This document shows positions 41,438-50,936 of a DNA stretch of 64,000 bases, piece by piece. This DNA comes from Arcobacter sp. LA11 (lineage in GTDB: Bacteria > Campylobacterota > Campylobacteria > Campylobacterales > Arcobacteraceae), in NCBI RefSeq assembly GCF_001895145.1, contig NZ_BDIR01000010.1, forward strand, positions 31,564-95,563, read 5' to 3'. The stretch's first letter is position 1; every line of letters starts with the position of its first letter. A model generated the notes under the pieces. That model saw only the letters and a program-made list of their open reading frames with translations. It made no database searches and was not told where the DNA came from. The position numbers and the translations under genes are program-made.

Positions 41438-41854
41438 ATGATTGAATATAGTAGTTTAATCTCTGACGAAAACGGATACAAAAGATTTAATCACTTTGAG
41501 ATAAGTAAAGATTTAGAAAATATATTAGCTGATGATTATCATACATATAATACAGATAAATTCTCAAAAGATGATTTGGTTACGCAACTTTACAAAAAAA
41601 ACTTTGTTGATAAATATGATAGAGATACACAAAAAGAGATTTTTTCATTATATATAGATAATGAAAAGTTTAAAGAAAAAGCACAATTTGTTTATTCAAT
41701 AATTGATATAGAAAAATATATAAATTTTGTAAATGAAAATTCACAAGTAGAAAACCCAAATGAACTCACAGTTAAATATAGTATATTGGACTCAGAGGGA
41801 GTCAAAGTTCAAATTTATAATTTGACAATAAATGACATTTCATTTGTATTTTAG
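41438..41854 (+). CDS. Hypothetical protein
   Basis: 138 residues, acidic, no signal peptide or membrane helix. Helical first half (KDDLVTQLYKKNFVDKYDRDTQKEIF) and a beta-rich end (ELTVKYSILDSEGVKVQIYNLTIN). I recognise no family. AAGGA lies ten bases before the start. It stands divergently from the S10 operon and ends in a hairpin. Confidence 0.7.
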   Translation: MIEYSSLISDENGYKRFNHFEISKDLENILADDYHTYNTDKFSKDDLVTQLYKKNFVDKYDRDTQKEIFSLYIDNEKFKEKAQFVYSIIDIEKYINFVNENSQVENPNELTVKYSILDSEGVKVQIYNLTINDISFVF

Positions 41855-41869
41855 ATTTAAATACAAATG
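41841..41869. terminator. Hairpin at the end of the hypothetical gene
   Basis: CATTTGTATTT (41841-41851) pairs perfectly with AAATACAAATG (41859-41869) around the TAG stop codon, with a T-run about ten bases on. Lies between convergent genes, so may act in both directions. Confidence 0.6.
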
Positions 41870-41884
41870 AATATCATAATTTTT

Positions 41885-43099
41885 TTATAATTCACTAGAA
41901 CACTTAATACAAAAATTCAAGCCTTTTATTGTCTTCTTATTACAACTAGGACAATCAACTCTAAGCTCATTTTTACAACAAGGGCAAAAGTTCATAGTCT
42001 CATAATTAACTTTGTTAGTACATACGTTACATATACTTCTATTATAGCTTTCTGTTTTTGATATGCTATTTGATTTAAATTTATTTATGTCGTTTCTATA
42101 TTTATTTTGAAGTTTAACTATTATATATCCAAAAATAACTACAAAAATTGCTATTGCAATATAATAAACTATAAAAGGAACTTCTAGCTCATAAAAAAAC
42201 TTCAATAACTTTTCAATAAACACTTTTGGTAAAAACGTATAAATCAAACTTATCAAAGAAAAAAATGTTGGTATAAGAATCACTACAAAAATATTTTTAA
42301 ACATTACATATAAAGTATACTTCTCTTTATAAAGATATTTTCTCATCATATAAAAAGATAAAAATAAAAGAGGAAGCAAAAACGCAAGTGTAACTAAATC
42401 TTTTTTTAATTGATAAGATTTTTGTAGTTCTTTCAAATCTTTTTTTATCTCAGATTTGTTCTTTTTGACAAAAGATATAAACTCTTTTACAGATTTTGAT
42501 TCTTTAAAACTTTTATATAATGCTTCTTTTTGTTTCTTTATCTTTTCATTTTGTTTTACATATGAATCATATTTAGTTTTTATATTTTCTGAAGATATAT
42601 TATCTTTTACAATGGATTTATCAGAACTTTGAGAACTAATTTTTTCAAATAACACAGTGTTGTAATTTGCTCTTAAATAATTTAATTCTGCAGTTATATT
42701 ATTTAAATCTTTATTTAGTTCTTTTTCTCTTTTTCTTAAATCTTTTATTTTATGCTCTTTTTGAACAGCTTTTAATTTTGTATGCAAGATTTCATCACAT
42801 CTGTTATCCATTTGATCATTTTTTATACTTTGATATTTCATATTATTGTTTTGATAGGTATAAAAGTATCTATTAAAATCATCAAGTTTATTTGAATCAA
42901 CTACATTACGGCATTGATAAGGATATACAACAGAAGGATTATTTAAAACTTTTACTTGAAAATCAATTCCTAAACCAAGTGTTATAAAAATAAATATATC
43001 TAAAATGATAACAAAAAATATTGTCAGTTTTGATAACTTCTCTTTTCCTTTAAATGTAAAATTTGTACTGTAAAAATCTTTTATATATTGTTTTATCAT
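41885..43099 (-). CDS. Membrane protein with C-terminal zinc ribbons
   Basis: 404 residues from the ATG at 43099 (AGGA six bases upstream). A membrane helix near residue 25-45, a charged coiled-coil stretch (about 105-235), three further hydrophobic helices (about 245-350), then a double zinc ribbon: CNVCTNKV, FCPCCKNELRVDCPSC, FCIKCSSEL, with eight or more cysteines in CxxC pairs. Zinc ribbons of this type bind metal and often partner proteins. No family recognised. An upstream start at 43180 would overlap the divergent small gene's promoter. Confidence 0.75.
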   Translation of the reverse strand: MIKQYIKDFYSTNFTFKGKEKLSKLTIFFVIILDIFIFITLGLGIDFQVKVLNNPSVVYPYQCRNVVDSNKLDDFNRYFYTYQNNNMKYQSIKNDQMDNRCDEILHTKLKAVQKEHKIKDLRKREKELNKDLNNITAELNYLRANYNTVLFEKISSQSSDKSIVKDNISSENIKTKYDSYVKQNEKIKKQKEALYKSFKESKSVKEFISFVKKNKSEIKKDLKELQKSYQLKKDLVTLAFLLPLLFLSFYMMRKYLYKEKYTLYVMFKNIFVVILIPTFFSLISLIYTFLPKVFIEKLLKFFYELEVPFIVYYIAIAIFVVIFGYIIVKLQNKYRNDINKFKSNSISKTESYNRSICNVCTNKVNYETMNFCPCCKNELRVDCPSCNKKTIKGLNFCIKCSSEL

Positions 43100-43231
43100 C
43101 ATAAATCCTAAAAGTTTAATTCTAAAAATAATTTTAAATTTTACTATAGTTAATCTTAGTTCTTTGTATTGTCTATACAATCAAATATAGATAATAAAAA
43201 AGATATAATAATTAAAATAAAAAGGTACAAG

Positions 43232-43495
43232 ATGTCAGAAGTAAAACAAAACCTAAAAGATGTAGTTGAAGCAACAATGATTCCAGAAGTTGAAGACTAT
43301 TTAGAAGATTTGCATAAATTATTAGAAGAAGAAAAGGCATCAGAAGATGATATGGATGCAATAAGAGAAATGGAATCTTTCTTAGTAGAATTAGAAAATA
43401 TTCTTTTAGTACTTGAAGAAAATAAAATTAGTGATGAAGAAGCTAATAAAGTATATCAAAATATTTTAGGTATGATTGAAGAAAGTAAAGGCTAA
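43232..43495 (+). CDS. Small acidic helical protein
   Basis: 87 residues from ATG 43232, with AAGG before it. Strongly acidic and helical (YLEDLHKLLEEEKASEDDMDAI; ENILLVLEENKISDEEANK). No recognisable family or metal motif. Followed after 27 bases by the fatty acid hydroxylase-family gene, possibly cotranscribed. Confidence 0.7.
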   Translation: MSEVKQNLKDVVEATMIPEVEDYLEDLHKLLEEEKASEDDMDAIREMESFLVELENILLVLEENKISDEEANKVYQNILGMIEESKG

Positions 43496-43525
43496 TATAA
43501 CTGACAACAAATAAAAGAGCTTATG

Positions 43526-44341
43526 ATGAAAGAACTCAATGAATATATTATTCTAAACGAACCTATCATTAGAGTAAGTTTTTTTATTTTAACATTATTG
43601 ACAATGGCACTATTGGAATATATTATTCCAAAAAAAGAACTTTTATTGTCAAAAGTTAAACGCTGGATAAATAACCTATGTGTTGTTGTTTTAAACACTT
43701 TTTTACTCAAAATTATTTTTGCAAGTAGTGCAATAATGATATCTATTTATGTGTCAGAAAATAATATAGGATTATTAAATCTTTTTGAAATTCCTTTCTT
43801 CTTTTTAGTAATACTTAGTATTATCCTTCTAGATTTAATCATCTATTTTCAACATCGTTTATTTCATGAAGTTGATTTTTTCTGGAAATTTCATAAAGTT
43901 CATCATAGTGATATGGATTATGATGTGACTACTGGCTTTAGATTTCACCCTATTGAGATTATCATCTCAATGCTTATCAAAATTGTTTCTATTTTTATAC
44001 TTGGTGTTCCAGTTATTGCAGTTGTTATTTTTGAAATCATTTTAAGTTCGCTAGCTTTATTTAACCACTCAAATATCAAACTTTCTACACTCTTAGATAA
44101 AAACCTAAGATATTTTGTAGTAACACCTGATATGCATAGAATACACCACTCAATACATAGTGATGAGTTAAACTCAAACTATGGTTTCAATCTATCTGTT
44201 TGGGATAGAATTTTTAACTCATATACAAATAAACCAAAAGATGGTTATGAAAAAATGATTATAGGACTAAAAGAGTTTAATAATAAAACAGAGACTGTAT
44301 CAATATTGAGTATCTTATCTTTGCCATTTAGAAAAAGTTAA
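43526..44341 (+). CDS. Fatty acid hydroxylase / sterol desaturase family membrane enzyme
   Basis: 271 residues with about four membrane helices. Diiron histidine boxes: HRLFHEVDFFWKFHKVHHSD (H-x3-H and H-x2-HH), then HPIEI, and HRIHHSIHSDE, as in the fatty acid hydroxylase superfamily that oxidises lipids with O2. Start chosen at the second of two ATGs by ribosome site spacing. Stop codons of this gene and convergent def overlap. Lipid substrate unknown. Confidence 0.88.
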   Translation: MKELNEYIILNEPIIRVSFFILTLLTMALLEYIIPKKELLLSKVKRWINNLCVVVLNTFLLKIIFASSAIMISIYVSENNIGLLNLFEIPFFFLVILSIILLDLIIYFQHRLFHEVDFFWKFHKVHHSDMDYDVTTGFRFHPIEIIISMLIKIVSIFILGVPVIAVVIFEIILSSLALFNHSNIKLSTLLDKNLRYFVVTPDMHRIHHSIHSDELNSNYGFNLSVWDRIFNSYTNKPKDGYEKMIIGLKEFNNKTETVSILSILSLPFRKS

Positions 44342-44862
44342 ATCAATTTAAAATATATCTCTTCAGAAACAATATCTTTATTATCCTCTACTCTATCTAG
44401 ATAAACCTTACCTTTTAGGTGGTCATATTCATGTTGAAATATTCTAGCTATAAAATCTTCAAACACTACGCGTTTTAAAGTTCCATCTGTTGAAGTGTAC
44501 TCCACTTCAATTTTGGTATGTCTTGGAACCTTTGCTCTAATACTTGGAATACTTAAACATCCTTCCCAATCTTTATTTTTCTTTTTTGATTTTTTGATAA
44601 TTTTTGGGTTTATTAGAACTTCATTTTTCATTAAGGGTGCGTTTGGGTATCTCTCATTTGGATGTGATGAGATTATTAGGATTTGATATGATTCGAAGAT
44701 TTGTGGAGCAGCTAATCCTACTCCTTTGGATTGTTTTACACAGTAAAGCATTTTTTTGATGATGTTTTTTATCTCTTTTGAGTTTATATTTTTTACTTTT
44801 TTTGCTTTTTTTCTTAGTATTGGTTCGCCTAGTTTTACGATTTTACAGTTTTTTCTTAGCAT
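44338..44862 (-). CDS. def: Peptide deformylase
   Basis: 174 residues. All three motifs are present: GVGLAAPQ, EGCLSIPS (metal ligand C102) and QHEYDHLKG (H144, catalytic E145, H148). It removes the formyl group from new proteins before map acts. Basic N-terminus. Convergent with the hydroxylase gene, with overlapping stops. Confidence 0.93.
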   Translation of the reverse strand: MLRKNCKIVKLGEPILRKKAKKVKNINSKEIKNIIKKMLYCVKQSKGVGLAAPQIFESYQILIISSHPNERYPNAPLMKNEVLINPKIIKKSKKKNKDWEGCLSIPSIRAKVPRHTKIEVEYTSTDGTLKRVVFEDFIARIFQHEYDHLKGKVYLDRVEDNKDIVSEEIYFKLI

Positions 44863-44895
44863 TTTTATTCTTTTTATTGTTTTTCATATTATACA

Positions 44896-45064
44896 TTCTT
44901 TTCTTTTTAGTAAAGAAAAGAACCAAAAGAAAAGCGTTCGCAAGGTTCCAAAATAGCTAAAAAATATATAGAAATTCTAAAATTACAAAACTCGGCTCGT
45001 ACCTTACCTCAAACAGTTGTAATTTCTTTACGAATTTATATAGATTTTTCTTTACGCTATTTTG
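44896..45064. repeat. Repeat-rich spacer with two inverted repeats
   Basis: First, TTCTTTTCTTT (44896-44906) / AAAGAAAAGAA (44912-44922), perfect 11-bp arms, followed by AACCAAAAGAAAAGCGTTCGC. Second, arms 44949-44988 and 45017-45064 are imperfect inverted copies (starting CAAAATAGC and ending GCTATTTTG). The 249-base spacer codes for nothing I can support. It precedes the end of the HEPN-like gene. Confidence 0.55.
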
Positions 45065-45111
45065 AAAATGCTTACAACTATTGCCCTTTCAAAAGATCTT
45101 ATTTTTATTTT

Positions 45112-46299
45112 TTACCATGATATTTCATATTCTGATACATTTGCTGGCATCCAAGGGTAAATTTGACTTCCAGCTATAATATCGTTTGAATATCTCATCT
45201 GTCCCCAATATTCATTAGGATGATTAGATTCATATGTATTAATAAAATTTGAATAATTATGTTCCCATTTCCCACTTTTGCCTTCGATACCATCTTCCCA
45301 ATAACTACTTGTATTAATTGGTTCTACTATCTTACCACGAGCAAGATTATCACCTTTTAGTAAATCTGTTTCTTCTAAAATTTTTATAAGTAAATTTTTT
45401 ACTTCACTGGTAATTACTACAATATTATCAATAAGTACATCTTTTCGAAATACTAAATTAATCTTCTTTTTGATAACCATATTAAAATCAGAATCTAATG
45501 TAGGGAAAGTTGTTGATTCATTTATATATGTAACAAAACTTGATAACTCTTTATATTGATTCAAAACATTTGGTGTATTTAAATTAGTTACCGAGAATCC
45601 ATAAATATTATTTCCATAATCTGTTCTATTTAATATTTGAACACTGAATTCTAATTCACATTTAACCCAATTCTCATCCTGACTATAAAATAAAAAAATA
45701 TTAATTAATTCATTTCCTAAAGAACAAATTTCTTTATACCAATCTTCATCAGTATTTGTTGGAACTCTATATGATTGAGAAAAAACATTTTCTAAACACT
45801 CTTCAACTCCCATAAGTGTATGATTAGTATTTTGCTTGATTAATTCTATATCATCTTGTTTTATTGGTCTAAAATGTGCTAAAGAATTTCTGACTGTCCC
45901 TATTTCTAAAAGCTTATTTTTAATAATACTCATATTACCTCTAAAATAAAGTTTGAAAACTTCCCAATATGCTTTACTAGTTATCAGTTCTATTAATTCT
46001 CCACTTGTTAAATGCATCAAAGGAGAAGTTACATCAAAACCTAAATATCCAAAATTATTTGCCTGACTTATTCTTTGGTTTGAAATTCCTTTTATGGTTT
46101 TAGAACTACCGTATAAATCAAACTGACAATTCATCCATTCATTTTTATACTCATTTTTTAATATTATATAAACAAAAACTCTTAATGAGTTTTCAAATCT
46201 AAACAGTATATTTAATGCTTCATAATAATGTATATGAAGCCATCTTTTAGGAATTTCTATTGAACCATCTTGTTTCTTTATTTCTTGTTTCCATTCCAT
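45112..46299 (-). CDS. HEPN-like protein with R-x4-H motif (candidate RNase / defence)
   Basis: 395 residues from the ATG at 46299 (GTG at 46311 possible). N-terminal half is helical; residues 137-142 read R-N-S-L-A-H within GTVRNSLAHFRPIKQDDIELI, an R-N-x3-H (RX4H) motif of HEPN domains, the RNase fold common in toxin, abortive-infection and CRISPR effectors. The C-terminal half is mixed, with no known partner domain. It stands alone among housekeeping genes and is flanked by repeat-rich spacers, which suggests transfer. HEPN assignment is by motif and context only; function not shown. Confidence 0.6.
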   Translation of the reverse strand: MEWKQEIKKQDGSIEIPKRWLHIHYYEALNILFRFENSLRVFVYIILKNEYKNEWMNCQFDLYGSSKTIKGISNQRISQANNFGYLGFDVTSPLMHLTSGELIELITSKAYWEVFKLYFRGNMSIIKNKLLEIGTVRNSLAHFRPIKQDDIELIKQNTNHTLMGVEECLENVFSQSYRVPTNTDEDWYKEICSLGNELINIFLFYSQDENWVKCELEFSVQILNRTDYGNNIYGFSVTNLNTPNVLNQYKELSSFVTYINESTTFPTLDSDFNMVIKKKINLVFRKDVLIDNIVVITSEVKNLLIKILEETDLLKGDNLARGKIVEPINTSSYWEDGIEGKSGKWEHNYSNFINTYESNHPNEYWGQMRYSNDIIAGSQIYPWMPANVSEYEISW

Positions 46300-46336
46300 C
46301 TTAATTCTCACTTTTTATTAAATAATATATTTATAG

Positions 46337-46342
46337 ATTATA
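46337..46342 (-). promoter_or_regulatory. -10 element of the HEPN-like gene
   Basis: Minus-strand TATAAT with AGTA just upstream, about 38 bases before the start codon. No clear -35 box, as is usual in this phylum. Confidence 0.5.
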
Positions 46343-46409
46343 TACTATTTTACATAATATAGATATGTATTCATAAAAGTAAAGGCAAAGATTGGATAAA
46401 AGATGACTT

Positions 46410-46901
46410 TTATTTAAAATATTTAGTAGAATTTTCTTTTAGTTTTTTGTATATCTTATCGAAGTCAACTGGATAAATCCTAGTATCACCAATAGCAGTT
46501 ATAAAATTCGTATCACCAAGCCACCTTGGTAATACATGATAGTGTACATGTTCAGCAATACCTGCACCTGCAGCTTTACTTAAGTTCATACCTATATTTA
46601 CACCCTCGGCATTTAATACTTCTTTTAGCATCTTTGTAGCTTGTTTTACTCTTAGTGACATTTCTAACCAAACATCATCTTTTAGTTCTTCTATTTTATC
46701 TGTATGGATATTTGGGATTACCATCATATGCCCAGGAGAGTATGGATATTTGTTCATAACTACATAACAGTTTTTATCTCTAAAAATTACACCTAGTTTT
46801 TCATCATCTTTTGGATTTTCATAGATGTGGCAAAATACGCAACCTTCTATTTTATCTTCTGTTACATATTCAAATCTCCAAGGTGCGTACATTCTATCCA
46901 C
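46410..46901 (-). CDS. HIT-family nucleotide hydrolase/transferase
   Basis: 163 residues starting at GTG (46901), which has AAGGA six bases upstream; an ATG at 46892 lacks this. YAPWRFEYV start, CVFCHIYENP (possible zinc pair), PGHMMVIPNIH, and the catalytic HVHYHVLPRW histidine triad. Similar to AP4A phosphorylase/HIT-like hydrolases. Lies between murF and the HEPN-like gene. Confidence 0.92.
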   Translation of the reverse strand: MDRMYAPWRFEYVTEDKIEGCVFCHIYENPKDDEKLGVIFRDKNCYVVMNKYPYSPGHMMVIPNIHTDKIEELKDDVWLEMSLRVKQATKMLKEVLNAEGVNIGMNLSKAAGAGIAEHVHYHVLPRWLGDTNFITAIGDTRIYPVDFDKIYKKLKENSTKYFK

Positions 46902-46918
46902 TTTTATTCCTTAAGAAA

Positions 46919-47017
46919 TCCCTTTTTTAAGGGACCATATATTTTATGATTACTTTTTGTCTTCACTTCGTTCGTCACAAGACTACGCTATGAAGATCAG
47001 TGGAAGTAAATTCCACT
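46919..47017. repeat. Intergenic spacer with small inverted repeats
   Basis: TCCCTT/AAGGGA (46919-46934) and AGTGGAA/TTCCACT (46999-47017) hairpins in a 157-base noncoding spacer, with TTCACTTCGTTCG between. No coding or promoter signal is clear. May be a dispersed repeat. Confidence 0.45.
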
Positions 47018-47058
47018 TAAAGTAACAAAGCCTAAAGAGAACAACGAGTTGTCCTTAA

Positions 47059-48495
47059 CTAAATGAAATTTGGTGCGTCATTTGCAAATAGTATTAAATC
47101 ACCCTGCTTTGTAAGTGTTGCAAGTGATGATTCTAAATCTTTTTTCTCTTTTAGTATATATCGTTTATTTTCATCTATATTTGCACTTAGCAGATGTGTA
47201 TTTAAACTTCCTGTGATAATTGCAAAATCAAATTTTTCATTTATTTCATTTGCTAACAAGATATTCGCTTCTGATGTTGATTCTACAAGTCCTGGAGTTA
47301 CTATTACTTTTCTTCCTTCATATGTAGAACAGATATTTACAGCTTCAAGCATACCTTCTAAGTTTCCATTGAAACTATCATCAACAATTACTTTTCCACC
47401 AGCTTCAATCTTTTGCAGTCTATGTTCAACTTGTGGCAAATCTTTTAACGCCACTTTAATTTCATCAATACTCATACCAAGTTCATGAGCTACTAAAATA
47501 ACTGCTGTTAAATTTATAGCGTTGAAGCTTCCAAGGATAGGAGCATGGAAATGTTGTTGTTCTCCATTGATAATAATATCAAACCAAATACCATCAAGGT
47601 TTGACATAGTTACATTTAGATTATCAGGAAATTTTGTGATAGTATCATACTCTTTCATAGGTACTGACTCGTGTACAAAACCTTTTATCATTTTTGGTGA
47701 TTTTAGTATTTCCATTTTTGTATGAATTATATTGTCTAAAGTTTTGAAGTACTCAATATGTTGTTCTCCAACACTTCCTAAAATACAATATTCAGGTTCT
47801 AAAAACATAGTGATTTCTTCTATATCACCTTTTTCTCTAGCTCCTGCTTCTGCAATATAGATTTGAGTATCAAGAGGTAAGTCTCTATTTACATCAAGTA
47901 CTATTCCAGCCATTGTATTTACTGACCTTGGTGTTTTATATACTTTGTATTTTCTTTTTAAAACTTGATACAAATAGTTTTTAATAGATGTTTTTCCATA
48001 TGAGGCTGTAATAGCTATTGTTTTTAGATTTGGTACTGCTTGAAATCTCTCTTTTGCTTTATGTTTAAAAGAGATAAAAAACATTTTTTCTAAAAGGTAT
48101 GAAATCCCATAAGCTAAAAATAGAGGAATAAATATAGCAGTTGAATGACAAGCTTCACTTGCAAGACATAATGCAGTTATTATAAATGTTGTAAATAGTA
48201 AAATTGCTAAAAATCTTTTTACTCTTCCTGTTAAGACCAAAGGTCTATCAAGTTTTCTATTCCACAAAATAAAACTTGTTAAATATAAAAGATAAAAATA
48301 TATTGCAAAATACATATCTGGTAAAAGATGAAAAAGAACAATAGGCGCTACAAAATATGTGATATGCCATTGCCATTTATGATGTTTTAAAACTACTCTT
48401 TCCAAGCGGTAGTTATACCATTGTAAGTTTGTAATTAAATACCAACCAAGTGCCATGATTAGTATAATATGTGTAAATATATTAAAGTATTCCAT
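47059..48495 (-). CDS. murF: UDP-N-acetylmuramoyl-tripeptide--D-alanyl-D-alanine ligase
   Basis: 478 residues. An N-terminal membrane region of about five helices (1-135), usual in this phylum, precedes the Mur ligase core: ATP loop ITASYGKTSIKNYL, EAGAREKGDIEEIT, LGSVGEQHIEYF and DDSFNGNLEGM. It adds D-Ala-D-Ala to the peptidoglycan precursor. It lies in one operon with ddl, which makes that dipeptide, with a hydrolase between. Confidence 0.93.
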   Translation of the reverse strand: MEYFNIFTHIILIMALGWYLITNLQWYNYRLERVVLKHHKWQWHITYFVAPIVLFHLLPDMYFAIYFYLLYLTSFILWNRKLDRPLVLTGRVKRFLAILLFTTFIITALCLASEACHSTAIFIPLFLAYGISYLLEKMFFISFKHKAKERFQAVPNLKTIAITASYGKTSIKNYLYQVLKRKYKVYKTPRSVNTMAGIVLDVNRDLPLDTQIYIAEAGAREKGDIEEITMFLEPEYCILGSVGEQHIEYFKTLDNIIHTKMEILKSPKMIKGFVHESVPMKEYDTITKFPDNLNVTMSNLDGIWFDIIINGEQQHFHAPILGSFNAINLTAVILVAHELGMSIDEIKVALKDLPQVEHRLQKIEAGGKVIVDDSFNGNLEGMLEAVNICSTYEGRKVIVTPGLVESTSEANILLANEINEKFDFAIITGSLNTHLLSANIDENKRYILKEKKDLESSLATLTKQGDLILFANDAPNFI

Positions 48496-49214
48496 TATTT
48501 AATTCCATTTTCGATTCTAAGGGCAATATCCTGTGCATTTCTAATAAAAAAGTAATGATCCCCTTCATATGATTGGAAACTACTATTTTTTATTAAACTA
48601 TTTATTTTTTTACCTGATGATAAAGTTGTTGCACTATCATCTTCGCCCCAGAAAATCATAGCATTTTTTTCATAATTTTCAAAAGAGTTTGAAAAGTCTT
48701 CATCTACAACATTTTTGAAAGTTGCATACATACTTTCACTCATTTTATCAACATCTTTACTTCTAAAAGCTTTTGTAATTTTACCTAAACCAAAACTATT
48801 TAAAGTTTTAGCCATTTTGATTTTCATTTTTACTTCAAAAGATTTTTCTTCTAAGATACCAGCAGAACTAAGTAAGATAAGATTTAAAGGGTTAATTAAA
48901 GTTGCAACTTTTCCACCAAAAGAGTGTCCAGCAATTGCTACTACATTTGTATTTAATACTTTAAAAAACTCTTGCATAATATTTGCATAATCAGATGTTG
49001 TAAGTTCATAATCATTTGCACTTTTCCCAAACCCTGGCATGTCAACATAAATATGTCTATAGTTTTCTAAAGTACTAGAGAAAGCCTGTTTCATAATGTC
49101 TTTATTTGAACCCCAACCATGAAGAAAAACTATATCTTCGCTGGCATTTGGATTTACTATTTCATAAGAAATATCAAATTGTTTATCTAATAAATTTATA
49201 CTCTTTAGAGCCAA
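48495..49214 (-). CDS. Alpha/beta hydrolase
   Basis: 239 residues. HGWGSNKDIMK (oxyanion region), nucleophile elbow GHSFGGK (Ser), acid in WGEDDSATT and late His in EGDHYFF form the hydrolase triad. Substrate unknown. It sits between ddl and murF with one-base overlap or zero gap on either side, so it is part of the cell-wall operon. Confidence 0.9.
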   Translation of the reverse strand: MALKSINLLDKQFDISYEIVNPNASEDIVFLHGWGSNKDIMKQAFSSTLENYRHIYVDMPGFGKSANDYELTTSDYANIMQEFFKVLNTNVVAIAGHSFGGKVATLINPLNLILLSSAGILEEKSFEVKMKIKMAKTLNSFGLGKITKAFRSKDVDKMSESMYATFKNVVDEDFSNSFENYEKNAMIFWGEDDSATTLSSGKKINSLIKNSSFQSYEGDHYFFIRNAQDIALRIENGIK

Positions 49215-50249
49215 TTATTTACCTTTAGAAGCTTGGATTTTGTTTACATATTCGTATGTAATTTTGATATCTTTTTCTTTTGGTAAAGATTTTGCTAAAG
49301 ATGTTAAAGTATCATTGAAATCTTCAAAAAGATAGTTTGACATAGAACCAGGAATTGGATTTATTTCATTTAAATATACTTCATCATTTTGAACAAAAAA
49401 GTCACATCTTATAAGCGAACCATCAAATAAAGTATTATAAATCTTTTTAAATGATTCTTTTATTTTTTCTTCAACATCTTCACTTATATCAGCTTTTAGA
49501 GCAGTTGAAGTTCTAGCAAAGTCTAAATACTTTTTATCAAAATCTAGAAACTCAGCTTTTTGTGGTTCTTCAATAATAGAAAATTTAAACTCTCCATTTA
49601 TTTTAGTACCCGCAAGATTATATTCTTTGATTCCTGCAATAAATGGTTCAATAATAATTGCATCATCAAACTCATATGCAACATCAAGTGCATATTCCAA
49701 TTCTTCTTGAGTTTTCACAATAGAAACACCAATAGAACTTCCTAACGTAACTGGTTTTATAATTACTGGAAATTGTACTACATTTACAGGGTCAGCTTTT
49801 GTATAATATTTGTATTGAATTGTTTTTACATTTACACTATGTGCATAACCTTTTGTTAAAAATTTATTGAAACTAACTGCACAAGCAGATTTTCTTGGAC
49901 CTATATATGGAAGGTTATTAAACTCAAATATTGAAGCTAAAAGTCCATCTTCTCCATCGCCACCATGAGTGATATTTAAAATAACATCTACATCTAATGA
50001 TTTTTCACCAAACATAGCTTTTTTTGTAAAGCCACCTTTTTTTATTGTTAATACATCACATTTTTTGTATTCACCAGAACTAAATAGTTTTGATTTTATT
50101 GTATTTGTTGGTATATGATAAAAATCTCTGTTTTGATCACAAAAAATATAAATTAGTTCATCTTTCAAAACATCTTTCATTGCAATTGCAGAAACTATTG
50201 AAATCTCATGTTCATAAGATTTACTTCCAAAAACTATACCTATTTTCAA
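49215..50249 (-). CDS. ddl: D-alanine--D-alanine ligase
   Basis: 344 residues. ATP-grasp enzyme: GSKSYEHEISIVSA, NITHGGDGEDG, PVIIKPVTLGSSIGVSIV, EPFIAGIKEYN and YLNEINPIPGSMSNYLF. It joins two D-Ala; alr in this window supplies the substrate and murF uses the product. Confidence 0.95.
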   Translation of the reverse strand: MKIGIVFGSKSYEHEISIVSAIAMKDVLKDELIYIFCDQNRDFYHIPTNTIKSKLFSSGEYKKCDVLTIKKGGFTKKAMFGEKSLDVDVILNITHGGDGEDGLLASIFEFNNLPYIGPRKSACAVSFNKFLTKGYAHSVNVKTIQYKYYTKADPVNVVQFPVIIKPVTLGSSIGVSIVKTQEELEYALDVAYEFDDAIIIEPFIAGIKEYNLAGTKINGEFKFSIIEEPQKAEFLDFDKKYLDFARTSTALKADISEDVEEKIKESFKKIYNTLFDGSLIRCDFFVQNDEVYLNEINPIPGSMSNYLFEDFNDTLTSLAKSLPKEKDIKITYEYVNKIQASKGK

Positions 50250-50277
50250 TTTTCTCTCCTAAAACCTATTATAAATT

Positions 50278-50838
50278 TTATTTTTGTAATTTTTTAAGTG
50301 CTTGTTTAACTAAATCACTTGTTGAAGTTGCATCACAAGTCTTTAATACTTTTGATACTATATCTTTTTTAAACCCTAAAGATTCTAAAGCCAAAGAGGC
50401 TTCTAAAGAAGATGAAGCACTATTTTCTCCTTCTTCATCCCCATCAATAATAAACCCTGATAACTCTACAAGAATTCTACTTGCACCTTTAGGCCCAATA
50501 CCTGGGACTCTTTTTAACATTGATACATCATTTGAGCTTACTATTTGTGAAAATGAAGTTGGAGTAAATGTAGAACAAATTGCAAGGGCAACTTTTGGAC
50601 CTACTCCATTTATTTTTATAACTGTATCAAATAGTTTTTTTTCATTTGAATCTAGAAAACCATAGAGTGTTTGAGAGTCTTCCCTTATGATATGCGTAAT
50701 AAATAACTTTATTTTGTTATTAACAATTTTTGAACTACAGTTAATAGAAACAAAAACTTCATATATAATTCCATTCACATTTAAATTTAATAACGTTGGT
50801 TCTTTTTTTTCTATATTGCCTTCTAAGCCTACTATCAT
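50278..50838 (-). CDS. ruvA: Holliday junction helicase subunit RuvA
   Basis: 186 residues. N-terminal OB fold ([28 protein letters not shown]), helix-hairpin-helix pair [13 protein letters not shown] and [14 protein letters not shown], and a C-terminal helical domain ([15 protein letters not shown]) that contacts RuvB. First gene upstream of ddl in the same direction. Confidence 0.95.
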   Translation of the reverse strand: MIVGLEGNIEKKEPTLLNLNVNGIIYEVFVSINCSSKIVNNKIKLFITHIIREDSQTLYGFLDSNEKKLFDTVIKINGVGPKVALAICSTFTPTSFSQIVSSNDVSMLKRVPGIGPKGASRILVELSGFIIDGDEEGENSASSSLEASLALESLGFKKDIVSKVLKTCDATSTSDLVKQALKKLQK

Positions 50839-50900
50839 ACTTTTTCTCTTGAATTCTTAAATTTTTATAAAAATTAATTAATAATAAATAGTTTTCATTA

Positions 50901-50906
50901 TATAAT
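50901..50906 (+). promoter_or_regulatory. -10 element of the heme-type chemoreceptor gene
   Basis: TATAAT, 30 bases before the ATG, with AAGG at 50924-50927 as ribosome site. Confidence 0.5.
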
Positions 50907-50936
50907 AATCAAACTTAATCAATAAGGTAATAAAAT

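Noticed and set aside
44756..44960. Small plus-strand open frames after def
   Set aside because: Low-complexity Phe/Leu-rich frames over def's antisense strand and a repeat; no supporting signal.
47063..47725. Plus-strand open frames over murF
   Set aside because: Antisense shadows with Ser/Phe-rich composition typical of reverse-read coding DNA.
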